This document shows, one piece after another, positions 1 to 8,500 of a stretch of DNA of 64,000 nt. The DNA is from an uncultured Alistipes sp. Lineage in GTDB: Bacteria > Bacteroidota > Bacteroidia > Bacteroidales > Rikenellaceae. How positions within the stretch are numbered: the stretch's first letter is position 1; each line of letters begins with the position of its first letter. The DNA is taken from NCBI GenBank assembly GCA_910583985.1, contig CAJTYA010000003.1:1-64000 (forward strand), in the 5' to 3' direction. A program made the translations under genes and the position numbers. The notes below the pieces were generated by a model, which was not told where the DNA came from, did not search any database, and was given only the letters and a program-made list of their open reading frames with translations.

Positions 1-54
1 TGTGATCGGGTACAAACGGGTACCCGATCCCCCAGCCAATACAATCCCTTTCAT
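1..54 (-). CDS. rmlA: Glucose-1-phosphate thymidylyltransferase, N-terminal fragment (runs off left edge)
   Basis: Only the first 18 codons are inside the window. They read MKGIVLAGGSGTRLYPIT, the nucleotide-binding signature (GGSGTRL) that opens RmlA, which makes dTDP-glucose from glucose-1-phosphate and dTTP at the start of dTDP-rhamnose synthesis. The ATG is at 54-52. The gene lies downstream of, and codirectional with, the upxY-type regulator and an unknown small gene, which is the order seen at the head of Bacteroidales capsule/O-antigen loci. The rest of the locus must therefore lie to the left. The family call is strong for so short a piece because the motif is nearly invariant. Confidence 0.85.
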   Translation of the reverse strand, partial: MKGIVLAGGSGTRLYPIT

Positions 55-189
55 AAGATTCGTCGTATCGTTTTACAATAGTATGATGGTCGGTTTTTGT
101 CCGACGGAACAAGAACCTGCATGCCTGCGATCCGGGCATGGGTCCTGATGTCGGTGCGGACGATAACGCCGGGTGAACCGACGGGCATT

Positions 190-615
190 TTATAAAAGTT
201 CCCTTATTTCGTCGCCGTACCACCGCTCGTATGCTCCGGAGGGGAGTGCGGATACCCTCAGTACCTTATGGTTCGGATCGACGGTTCGCAGAGCCAGTCT
301 CCGGGTACAGGACGACAGTTCGGTGTCCGTGACGGACGCCATGACGACGGGAAAAGGTCGGGCTGCGAAGTGGAAGACCGCGGTTTCGCTTCGCGGGAAC
401 AGCCTGCACAGTTGACAGGCGGACCGTTCGAAAGCCGTCCAATAGCCGCCTGTGCCGTACAAGTGAATGAATCGTTCGTTGTTTTTCTCCCGATCCAGAA
501 TTTCCGTTCGATGGGCTGAGAGAAAAGCCATCAGGCGCACGCCCGAAGGCTCGATCCTTGCGGTCTGTCGTAGGTTGCCGTTCATGGTTTCGATGTTTTC
601 CTCGATCGGCCGCAT
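190..615 (-). CDS. Conserved-looking hypothetical protein between upxY-type gene and rmlA
   Basis: About 141 residues if translation begins at the ATG at 615, chosen because a purine-rich AAAAAGAGA stretch precedes it; another in-frame ATG is at 585. The protein is soluble, with no signal peptide or membrane segment, and has a coherent core (ERFIHLYGTGGYWTAFERSA, then LCRLFP, PFPVVMAS) that reads like a real protein and not an antisense shadow. It occupies the slot where upxZ sits in Bacteroides capsule operons, but I do not recognise the UpxZ family in the sequence. A regulatory or locus-specific role is suggested only by position between the antiterminator and rmlA. Confidence 0.6.
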   Translation of the reverse strand: MRPIEENIETMNGNLRQTARIEPSGVRLMAFLSAHRTEILDREKNNERFIHLYGTGGYWTAFERSACQLCRLFPRSETAVFHFAARPFPVVMASVTDTELSSCTRRLALRTVDPNHKVLRVSALPSGAYERWYGDEIRELL

Positions 616-789
616 GTCTCGATGCGGTCTCTTTTTGATGTTGGGAACGGGGTTTCGGCGGATTCCGCCCTCACGAGTCCGTTTTGACAGGAAACGGGCG
701 TCGCGGCCCATCGGGTAGTGGTCGTAGAAACGTGCGGTCTTGTTTTGCCGTAACAGACAGGCGGTGTCGCTTCTCGCCGCAGTGGAGCG

Positions 790-1932
790 TTAGTGACCCA
801 GCCACCGGTCGTAATCGTCCAGCCACCGTATAAGACGCTGTTTGCTCTTCTTGGGCGATTTCTCCTTTTTCCACCGGTCGACGATCTCGTGGGCGCGGTC
901 GTGGTAAAGGCTGCTGTCCGTACATCCGTAAAGCGCGACGAGCAAACCCGCCCGCGCCTGTTCCGCCTTGACCAGAGGGAGCAGGTTCCGGATCGTTCCG
1001 ATGAGCTCTCCGCGCTCCGCGTCCGTGCCGAGAACCGTATGGGCCAGAAGCAACATCGTGTAGAGCTTGCAGCGCAGTACATCGCTGTCCATTTGCAGTT
1101 TGCCGTATTGTTTGATCGTTTCGGCCGCCTGCGTGCGGTCTTCGTCCGTCGCACCTTCCGCAGAGAGGCAACGCCCTATGGCTTCATGCAGTTTCGACAG
1201 CAACCGGTCGTTGTCCAGCCGGGTGTATACATGTTTGCCGCTCTCATGCAGGGCGATGATTTCGTACTCTCCCGGACGGACATGCAGCAGCGGGACCCAC
1301 ATCCAGTTTTCCACGCACACGACGACGTCTTTGCGTCCTGCGCCGGGCCGAATCACCACGCGTGCCTCGACCCCCTTGAATCGTCCCTCGGTGATACGGA
1401 CCCGGTCGCCCTTCGTCAGGCGATCCGTTTCGGGTGCATAGACCGGGAGCTCGTCGGAGTAGGAGCGTGCGATCCATCGGAGGTTGCGCATCGCTTCGTC
1501 GGAGAGATAGGGATAATATCCATACAGCCCCGTCCGCACGCGCGGCAGAAAATTGTATTGCGGCAACTCCCGTTTCATTCGGCATATTTCGCTTTCCGAC
1601 GAACGGACGAAAACATAGTTGTAGAGCAAAGGGCGACGGGTATTGACGAAATGTCCGTCCTCGTTTTTCACTTCGACATACGAAGGGGCGAAATACTCGA
1701 ATGCCGGTTCTCCGTTGCGGATGCGGCGGTCCAGTTCCCGTTGCAGTCCCACGGCCGGCCCTCTGTGACAGAGAGGGAGCGTCAGAACGTACCACCTCAC
1801 AGTGAGGCTGTTCCTCCTGCTTTCGAATCGTTCCGCCAAGACGGGAGAAAGATCCTCGACGCTCTCTTCCGAAGTATCCATATCCGCTTTACCGTCGTTT
1901 CCCCAGACTGTCGATATTTCCGGTTCGGACAC
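790..1932 (-). CDS. UpxY-family NusG-like transcription antiterminator with long C-terminal extension
   Basis: The protein has an NGN-like domain at about residues 43-160 (opening with RWYVLTLPL, containing YNYVFVR) and a KOW motif at about 172-200 (TKGDRVRITEGRFKGVEARV). This is the architecture of UpxY proteins, which act on the 5' leader of their own polysaccharide operon to stop RNA polymerase terminating early. Typical UpxY proteins are about 170-200 residues; this one is 380, with a helical, charged tail from about 235 to 380 that I cannot assign. The start is uncertain: the reading opens with GTG at 1932, and an in-frame ATG at 1881 is also possible. It is the first gene behind the invertible promoter at 2149-2180, with a leader of about 200 bases. 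Confidence 0.88.
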   Translation of the reverse strand: MSEPEISTVWGNDGKADMDTSEESVEDLSPVLAERFESRRNSLTVRWYVLTLPLCHRGPAVGLQRELDRRIRNGEPAFEYFAPSYVEVKNEDGHFVNTRRPLLYNYVFVRSSESEICRMKRELPQYNFLPRVRTGLYGYYPYLSDEAMRNLRWIARSYSDELPVYAPETDRLTKGDRVRITEGRFKGVEARVVIRPGAGRKDVVVCVENWMWVPLLHVRPGEYEIIALHESGKHVYTRLDNDRLLSKLHEAIGRCLSAEGATDEDRTQAAETIKQYGKLQMDSDVLRCKLYTMLLLAHTVLGTDAERGELIGTIRNLLPLVKAEQARAGLLVALYGCTDSSLYHDRAHEIVDRWKKEKSPKKSKQRLIRWLDDYDRWLGH

Positions 1933-2119
1933 TCCCCGGCCATACCGGTGTCGTTTTATAAGACGCTGGCTTACAATATTTTATTTTAATGAAGCGGGGT
2001 AAAACTGAAAATTTCAATTTTTCGCCCCGATTTCATTCCGTTCTATACGAATCCCCGTCGTTCCGACCGACCGAACCGTGTTTACATATAGATACGAAAT
2101 GCCGTCGTCTCGCATGGTT

Positions 2120-2144
2120 TCTAAGCAAGAGACCATGAAGAACT
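2120..2144 (+). repeat. Left inverted repeat of the invertible promoter
   Basis: 25 bases beginning TCTAAGCAAGAGACC, an exact reverse complement of 2394-2418. It lies between the promoter's -7 element (2149-2156) and the upxY-type gene, so transcripts start near or inside it. Confidence 0.92.
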
Positions 2145-2148
2145 CTCG

Positions 2149-2180
2149 CAAACATATATAAAAAAACGGTAACAACCAAA
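2149..2180 (-). promoter_or_regulatory. Bacteroidetes promoter inside the invertible segment, reading toward upxY-type gene
   Basis: On the minus strand there is TTTG (2180-2177), a 20-base spacer, then TATGTTTG (2156-2149). This is an exact fit to the TTTG / N19-21 / TAnnTTTG consensus of the Bacteroidetes primary sigma factor. Expected transcription start is near 2141, about 210 bases upstream of the GTG at 1932. After inversion the same promoter would point right, into the 3' end of the recombinase gene in antisense. Confidence 0.87.
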
Positions 2181-2379
2181 TCCTCCGACAGTTTCCCGAC
2201 CGGGAAAAACCGACACATATCGAATCAAAATGCTCACCACAAGAAGGATAATTACACGCCGACCGTGTTCGTTCGACAACCTTGGCAATTTGCCTTCCCC
2301 GCTTCTGTCCCGCAGAGTGCCGACGCTTTTGTTTTAAAGAGATGCGACAATTCGAACACAATTCGAAATATGGCCCTAA

Positions 2380-3630
2380 TTATCTGTTGTTTAAGTTCTT
2401 CATGGTCTCTTGCTTAGAGACGTTCTCGATCAAAGCGGTCATAATTTTTCGGTTGGCGGTATCGACAGCCGAGTTTTCCAGCGAAGCCAGATAGATTTGG
2501 GTCGTTCGTTCGGATGCGTGTCCCATCCCGGCGCTGATGACCGGGAGAGGGATGTTGTGTTTTCGTGCGGCCGTGGCCCAACTGTGTCTGGCGGTGTAGG
2601 AAGAGAGGGATTCTTTCAGGTTCAGCCGGAGGGCCAGTTTTTTCAGGTGTTGGTTGTAACGGTTCAGTGCGGTCTGGTATTGGGCGAAAGCCTTGTCCGG
2701 CTCGTTCGCCCGCAGAACGGGGAACAGGTAGGACGCATGCGCCGCGGCCGAGTGGCGGGCGATGATTTCCCGCATGCACGGTTCGATTCTGATGCGCAGC
2801 GTTTGGCCGGTTTTGCGGCGCGTGTAGACGATTTCGTCGCCCCGGATGTTTTTCGTTTGCAGATAGGCCATGTCGATGAAAGCCATGCCGCGTGCACAAT
2901 AGCTGAAAATGAAAAGGTCGCGTGTCAGCGAAAGCGACGGGGTGCCGTCGAGGTCGAGTCGCCACAGTTCTGCGATGAAACGCTCGTCGATGGCGCGTTT
3001 GCGCGTGCGGTCGATTCCCGTGTAGACGTGCCGGAAAGGGTAGGTCTGTTCGATGCGGTATCTGCGCACGGCCTTGTTGTACACCGCTCTGAGGATGCGC
3101 ATATAGAACGATATGGTATTGCGCATGACGCCCCGCCGCAACAGAAAGTCGTTGTAGTCGTCGATGAGCGATTCGGTCACGGCCCAGAGGGGAATGTCGC
3201 CGTCTTCCAGAAAGCTCGTGAAACTGTTCAACGCCCTCCGGTAGTTGCGGGCCGTTCCCAGCCGGTTGCTGTCGAGCAGGTCTTCGATCTCGCGCCGTAT
3301 CGCATCCGAAACCGTCGCGCATGCCGCCGGCACACGAAAGCGCTCGACGATGTCGTCCGGTTCGTAGACGATTTGCCGTGCGTCGAGCTCCCGAACGATG
3401 CGTCGCAGCCGTGCGACGTCGCGTTCGATGCGATGCTGGAGCAGACGGCCCTCCGGCGTCCGCGCGACGGCGGGGACGATGCGCTGTTCCTCCGCCAGCC
3501 AGTCTTCGGGAGCGAATTTCATCGACGTGCCGATCTGGCGTGTCTTCCCCCGGTGGCTGATCCGATAATAGATCGTTCCGGTCTTGCCTTGTATGCCGGA
3601 ATGACGCAATTTTACGTTGATAGTTGCCAT
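2380..3630 (-). CDS. Tyrosine recombinase, probable invertase of the adjacent promoter segment
   Basis: 416 residues from the ATG at 3630 (MATINVKLRHSG); an upstream in-frame extension to 3738 is possible but looks non-coding. The N-terminal arm-binding region spans about 1-90, a SAM-like core-binding domain about 100-200, and the catalytic domain about 210-390. Catalytic residues are Arg247 (CARGM), Lys273 (RRKTG), Arg348 in YTARHSW, His371 (GMGHAS) and Tyr380 (TQIYL). The box II position that is usually His is Tyr345. The last residues are encoded by the right inverted repeat, so DNA inversion should replace the tail KNLNNR with KNSRKHI. Inferred to invert 2120-2418 because of adjacency; it could also act on other sites. 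Confidence 0.9.
   Translation of the reverse strand: MATINVKLRHSGIQGKTGTIYYRISHRGKTRQIGTSMKFAPEDWLAEEQRIVPAVARTPEGRLLQHRIERDVARLRRIVRELDARQIVYEPDDIVERFRVPAACATVSDAIRREIEDLLDSNRLGTARNYRRALNSFTSFLEDGDIPLWAVTESLIDDYNDFLLRRGVMRNTISFYMRILRAVYNKAVRRYRIEQTYPFRHVYTGIDRTRKRAIDERFIAELWRLDLDGTPSLSLTRDLFIFSYCARGMAFIDMAYLQTKNIRGDEIVYTRRKTGQTLRIRIEPCMREIIARHSAAAHASYLFPVLRANEPDKAFAQYQTALNRYNQHLKKLALRLNLKESLSSYTARHSWATAARKHNIPLPVISAGMGHASERTTQIYLASLENSAVDTANRKIMTALIENVSKQETMKNLNNR
2394..2418 (-). repeat. Right inverted repeat, located inside the 3' end of the recombinase gene
   Basis: Exact inverted copy of 2120-2144. Read on the minus strand it encodes the recombinase residues SKQETMKN and supplies the first base of the next codon, so the recombination site is also coding sequence. 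Confidence 0.92.
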
Positions 3631-4735
3631 GATGTGATTTTTTAATATTTCCGTCCGAAACTTCGGATACGATACATGGATGAAGTCTCGGCTTGTCGGA
3701 GCAAAAGATTTGTCGATCCGGTGGGAAAGGTAGGGCATGGATCGGCGTGCCCGAACCGTTCACTTGTCAAATTCATCGGTTCCATGGTTTCCCCGATGGG
3801 ACTATATGGGTGTCGTGCGGTCGGCCGGCGCGTTTTACCCCAGTTCGGTCGAATGCGGAAATATACGGTAACGGGTTGCCGGCAGGGGCCTTGCCGACAC
3901 AGACGGCGTTTCGTGCGACGATGCGGCTTGCATGGCCGCGCATCCGGTTATGATGCCTCTGGCGGCAAGATCGGGGGGGATTTCCCGTCGCCGGCGGACG
4001 AGACCAGCGCGGCGCACGGTCGTCGTTTCGGATGTTTGGAACGCTATGGAAACGCCGTGCCCGGCAGCGAGCCGATGTCTCGGTGCGGCAGGGTTATACG
4101 AGCCGTTGGGGGACTATGGTCGTCTCGACTGCCTTTTTGCCGACGGCGACGCGCGTTGCAGGAATTTTTCGTCGCGGCGAACCGGGAGCGGCGATTGTCG
4201 GGCTTATGATTCGTGGAATGCGGCTCCCTGTCGAAGCGGAGGATTTCGCCTTGCGGATCAGATCGGCTGCATGCGACGTCTGCAAGCGCACGGAACATCC
4301 CTGTTCGGCGGATTGTGAGGTCTTCGGGCGGAGAATCGGTGTATTCGATGACGATCCGAAAGGAATTTTCGATGTATTCTCGCAACAGCCGGGGGGACGT
4401 TCGTGGGGCGATCGATCGTTCGGCCCTCGGCAGGGAAGCCGAATGAATGTACCGATGCTCTTGTCGAAAGCGATCGGTCCGGTGCTTGAGAACCGAATGA
4501 TATTCGGAACCGGTCGCTTCGCGACTTGCCCCAGAGCAATTGTCGAAACGACCGGGTCCGGCCGTGTGCCGTCATGCCGCAGAACTGATCGATGGATAGG
4601 TGGTAATCGGTATTTGCAGTTCCGATATGGATAGGTATGTCGAACGAATGCGTCGTATTACGCGAAAGCTGTATGGGGTCCGTTATGGGATGGTACGGAG
4701 AACGCAGGGAATAACCGTTCGTACCCCGGAATAGA

Positions 4736-4770
4736 AGACTCCGGCACCGTTCCGTCTCGGAGTCTTTTTT
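4736..4770 (+). terminator. Rho-independent terminator with no obvious upstream gene
   Basis: Stem AGACTCCG (4736-4743) pairs with CGGAGTCT (4758-4765), followed by a run of six T. It implies a plus-strand transcript ending here, although no credible gene precedes it. Confidence 0.6.
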
Positions 4771-5037
4771 CGTGCGGTTTGTACTGTCTTTTCTTTTTGC
4801 CGTTCGCTCGTCCTGCCTGCGTCCGTTCCTTGCCGAGGATTGGCGTTCCTCGTTTTTCAGTTTCCTTTTCGTTCCGTAGGATGGTTTCCGTTGCGGATCG
4901 GGACGGTCGCACGGGCGATGTGTTTCTCTTCGCACCGAGCGCGTCGGGACGGCCGGCCCCTGACTCTGCGACCCTGAAAATCTCGGAGGGAGGGAATAGA
5001 TATAGTAAAAATATGTGTAATTATATCCATTAATTCT

Positions 5038-5045
5038 TAACTTTG
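5038..5045 (+). promoter_or_regulatory. Possible -7 element (TAACTTTG)
   Basis: Matches TAnnTTTG but has no clear TTTG about 20 bases upstream. It could drive the kinase gene with a leader of about 470 bases, or a short RNA. Confidence 0.35.
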
Positions 5046-5521
5046 CTCCGAACTGACGGGCCTGTATGAGGTATTGCGAGAGCGAAACAGGACGATTATG
5101 GGGCGGAGCCACCTTTCGATACGGGCGGATGAGGCGGTGGGGAGTCCGCGCGGATATTTTTCGCAGACGGAAAAATGCTTCGGTTCCGTTTCCCGGTCGG
5201 GACCAGTCGGTTTCTGTGAACGCGGGACGGATGCGACTCAAGCGGCGGCGCGTGTGCGGGCAGCTTCGGGTGAGGCGGACGGACGCGATGTCGGAGGCAT
5301 GTGGAATCCGTGGCGGAAAGGGAGGTCGGTTCCGGACCTTTTTCGGTAGCTTTCTTCGGGAAAAGCGGTCGATGCGTAGACGAAGCGGAGGGTCGGGCAA
5401 CCGGACGGCCGGTCCGGCAATCGTCGCGGGAGCGGGCCGGATGGGCTTCCGTCGGTTTTTAATCGTTTGGTATTAATTTGTTTGCCATTACTGAATATAT
5501 AATAAATTTACACGATAGACA

Positions 5522-8500
5522 ATGACCGTAATCGGATACAAGGACCGGCGCGGAGTGAGGCGCATCGTTTTTTCGGCAGCCTGTCTGGTTCTTTTCCTTT
5601 TCCTTCCGCAGGCGATGCGGGCCGAAGATCGCCGTCTGCTTATCATCAATTCCTACAACGAGGCTGCTCCGTGGAGTCAGGAGCTCATTACGCCCGTGGC
5701 CTTGCGTATCGCGCAGACGGACGGCGTCCATGCCGACATCGTCCACATGAATGCGACGTTCATCCGCAACGACTCGTCGTTCCGGCAGGTCGAAAACGGG
5801 ATCTTCCAGCGCTACGAAAACAGCAAGCCCGACTATCTGGTGTTGATCGGCAACATGTCCTTTACGCTCCGGGATCGCATCGTGCGCGAATGGGGCGACA
5901 TCCCTATGGTGCTGATCTCCAAAATCCGGGGCGTGGGACCGCTCGATTTTTATTTTACCGGCGAAACGCCCGACATAACGGATGTGCCGCTGACACCGCT
6001 CACCGATTTGAGAGAGCGGTACAATTTTACGCTCGTCGAAGTTCCGGATCTATACGGACAGACCATCGACATGATGGTGAGCATGTTGCCCCAGATGCGG
6101 AAGCTGGTGTTCATGGCCGACGAATTCTATTTGAACCGTTATCTCGACGGGCTCATCGGTCGGTACATGGCGGGAAAGTACCCCGATTTCGAATACGAAT
6201 GGCTCGTGGGCAATGACCGCAACGGCGACCGGATGCAGGAGTATCTCAACGACAACGATCCTTCGGTCGGGCTGCTGCTCTCCACGTGGTTCTACGAACG
6301 GATGAGCGTACACGGTTTTCCGATGTTGATTTCGGGAGACGCCCGCATGATTTCGGCGGCCAAGTGTCCCGTTTTCGCCTTGCGGAGCGCCTATTTGCGC
6401 AACGGCATTACCGGAGGATATTTCCCCGGCCCGAAACAGACGCGGCAGGCCGTGATGGATGCCGTGACCAAAATGTTGGACGGCGTGTCGATGCGCGACG
6501 TTCCGTTCGCCTATGCCACCGAGAGCTATCCCATCGTCAATTATACCCAGCTTATCCAAGACCGCATTCCGGTGGACGCGTGTCCGGAGGGGACGGTGTT
6601 CGTTGGCAAGCCCAAAACGTTTTGGCAGCAGTACAGTTGGTACATCATCGTCGGCCTTATCGTCTTTGCGGCCACGGTCGTGATCGCCGTGCTCAACTCG
6701 GTGTTCCAACGCAAGAAGATCGCTCTGTTCATGGCGCACAAGAAGTTGGTCGAAAACATGCCCATCGGCTATTCGCAGGCTTCCGTCCGCTACGGAGCCG
6801 ACGGACGTGTGGCCGACATCGAATACCATTCGGGCAACGAGGCTTTCGCGGCCCTCGTCCGGGAAAATGCCGCTCCGGATTTTTCCCGGAGCCTCTTCCC
6901 GCCGGACTACATCGCCCGCTTGGTGGACAGCGTGTTGCAGAACCGTCTTCCTGTCACGTTCACGTACTATTTCAAGGAGACGGATACCTATTACGAGTTT
7001 CTGATGTACCTCTCCGAAAACAGAAAGACGATCGATGTTTTCGCTATCGACATTACGGCTAAGAGCAAGGCGGCCAACGAATTGAGAGAGTTCGCCGAGA
7101 AACTGGACATCACGTTGAGCGTCTCGCGTATCATCCCGTGGCGCTGGGATTTGGAAAAACGGACGATTTCCTGCGAGGCGCAGCGCATTCTGCGTCACAT
7201 GAACTTCACCGCGCACAGCGATTCGACGCATACGGTGCACGTGATCGGGGAGGACGAATATTTCCAGCGGATTCATCCCGCCGATGCCGGACACGTCAAA
7301 CAGGTGTACAGCGATTTCATGGATGGCAAGCTGCAATACGTCAAGACGGAGTTCCGCGTCGTGTCCGAAAAGAACGGACAGCCGCACACCGACTGGCTGG
7401 AGGTCAACGCCGCCGTGGCGGTGTGCGACGAGGGTGGCAAGCCCACGGCGCTCATCGGTTCGCTGCTGCTGATCACCGAACGCAAGAAACAGGAGCAGGC
7501 CCTGATCGCGGCCAGAGAGCGCGCTAAGGAATCCGACCGGCTCAAATCGGCCTTTCTGGCCAACATGAGCCACGAGATACGCACGCCGCTCAATGCCATC
7601 GTCGGCTTCTCGAATCTGCTTCTCTCGACCGACGATGCCGAGCAGCGGCAGCAGTTCGTCGGCATCATCGAGAACAACAACCAGTTGTTGCTGCAACTCA
7701 TCGGCGATGTGCTCGATCTGGCCAAGGTCGAATCCAACACGCTCGATTTCATCTACCAGACCGTGGATCTGAACGATCTGGTCCGCACCGTCGAGAGCGT
7801 GGTGCGGATGCGCCTGCAGCCCGGCGTCGAGATGGACTTCACGCTCGGCGCGGACGAATGCACCGTCCGCACCGAACCCAACCGCCTCTCGCAGGTACTC
7901 ATCAACCTGCTCACCAATGCCTGCAAATTCACCGCGAAGGGGCGCATTTCGTTCGGGTACGAATTGCGCGGCGAGCAGATCTACTTTTTTGTCAAGGATA
8001 CGGGGTTGGGCATTTCTCCGGAAGGAAAGAGCCGTCTTTTCCAGCGTTTCGCCAAACTCAACGATTTCGTTCCGGGCAACGGTCTGGGGCTTTCCATCTG
8101 CAAGAGCATCGTCGAGAAGATGAACGGTACGATAGACGTCGAATCCGAAGGCGAAGGCAAGGGCAGCCTGTTCTGGTTCACCGTGCCCTATCTGCCGGTC
8201 GAGGCGGACCGTCGGGACGAACCGTCGAACGAACCGCCCAAGACGCCTCTCCGGCAGAAGGACATCACGATTCTCGTGGCCGAAGACAACGAGAGCAACT
8301 ACCTGCTGTTCCGCTCCATTCTGGAGAAGGAATACCGGCTCATCCACGCGTGGGACGGATGCGAGGCGGTGGCTCTTTGTCGGGAACACAGACCACAGCT
8401 CGTTATCATGGACATCAACATGCCTCGCATGGACGGATACGAGGCGGCACGCGAGATTCGCAAGTTCTCCGATTCGATTCCCATCATCGCCGTGACGGCC

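Larger units (their letters stand above)
2120..2418. other. Invertible promoter segment (phase-variation switch) of the polysaccharide locus
   Basis: A 299-bp unit bounded by perfect 25-bp inverted repeats (2120-2144 and 2394-2418) encloses 249 bp (2145-2393). The enclosed DNA is AT-richer than its surroundings and holds a consensus Bacteroidetes promoter pointing left into the upxY-type gene, so the assembled orientation is ON. A tyrosine recombinase gene directly abuts it. Invertible promoters with adjacent recombinases are known for Bacteroidales capsule loci; the identity of this particular site is read directly from the sequence. No gene is credible inside: the antisense reading frame at 2014-2361 crosses a repeat and resembles nothing. 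Confidence 0.9.
3631..5521. other. Long stretch without a recognisable gene
   Basis: About 1.9 kb of GC-rich DNA between the recombinase and the sensor kinase. Reading frames here (for example 4032-4634 + and 4258-5400 -) have arginine-rich, low-complexity translations with no family resemblance and conflict with each other. The only structured signals are a terminator hairpin at 4736-4770, a promoter-like TAACTTTG at 5038-5045, and an AT-rich patch at about 4990-5045. It may be decayed DNA, or may carry an unrecognised RNA. Confidence 0.5.

Noticed and set aside
2014..2361. 115-codon minus-strand frame across the invertible segment
   Set aside because: It crosses the left repeat, would be destroyed by inversion, and matches nothing.
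4032..4634. 200-codon plus-strand frame ahead of the orphan terminator at 4736
   Set aside because: Arginine-rich, cysteine-scattered translation with no ribosome site or promoter; too weak to call a gene despite the terminator.
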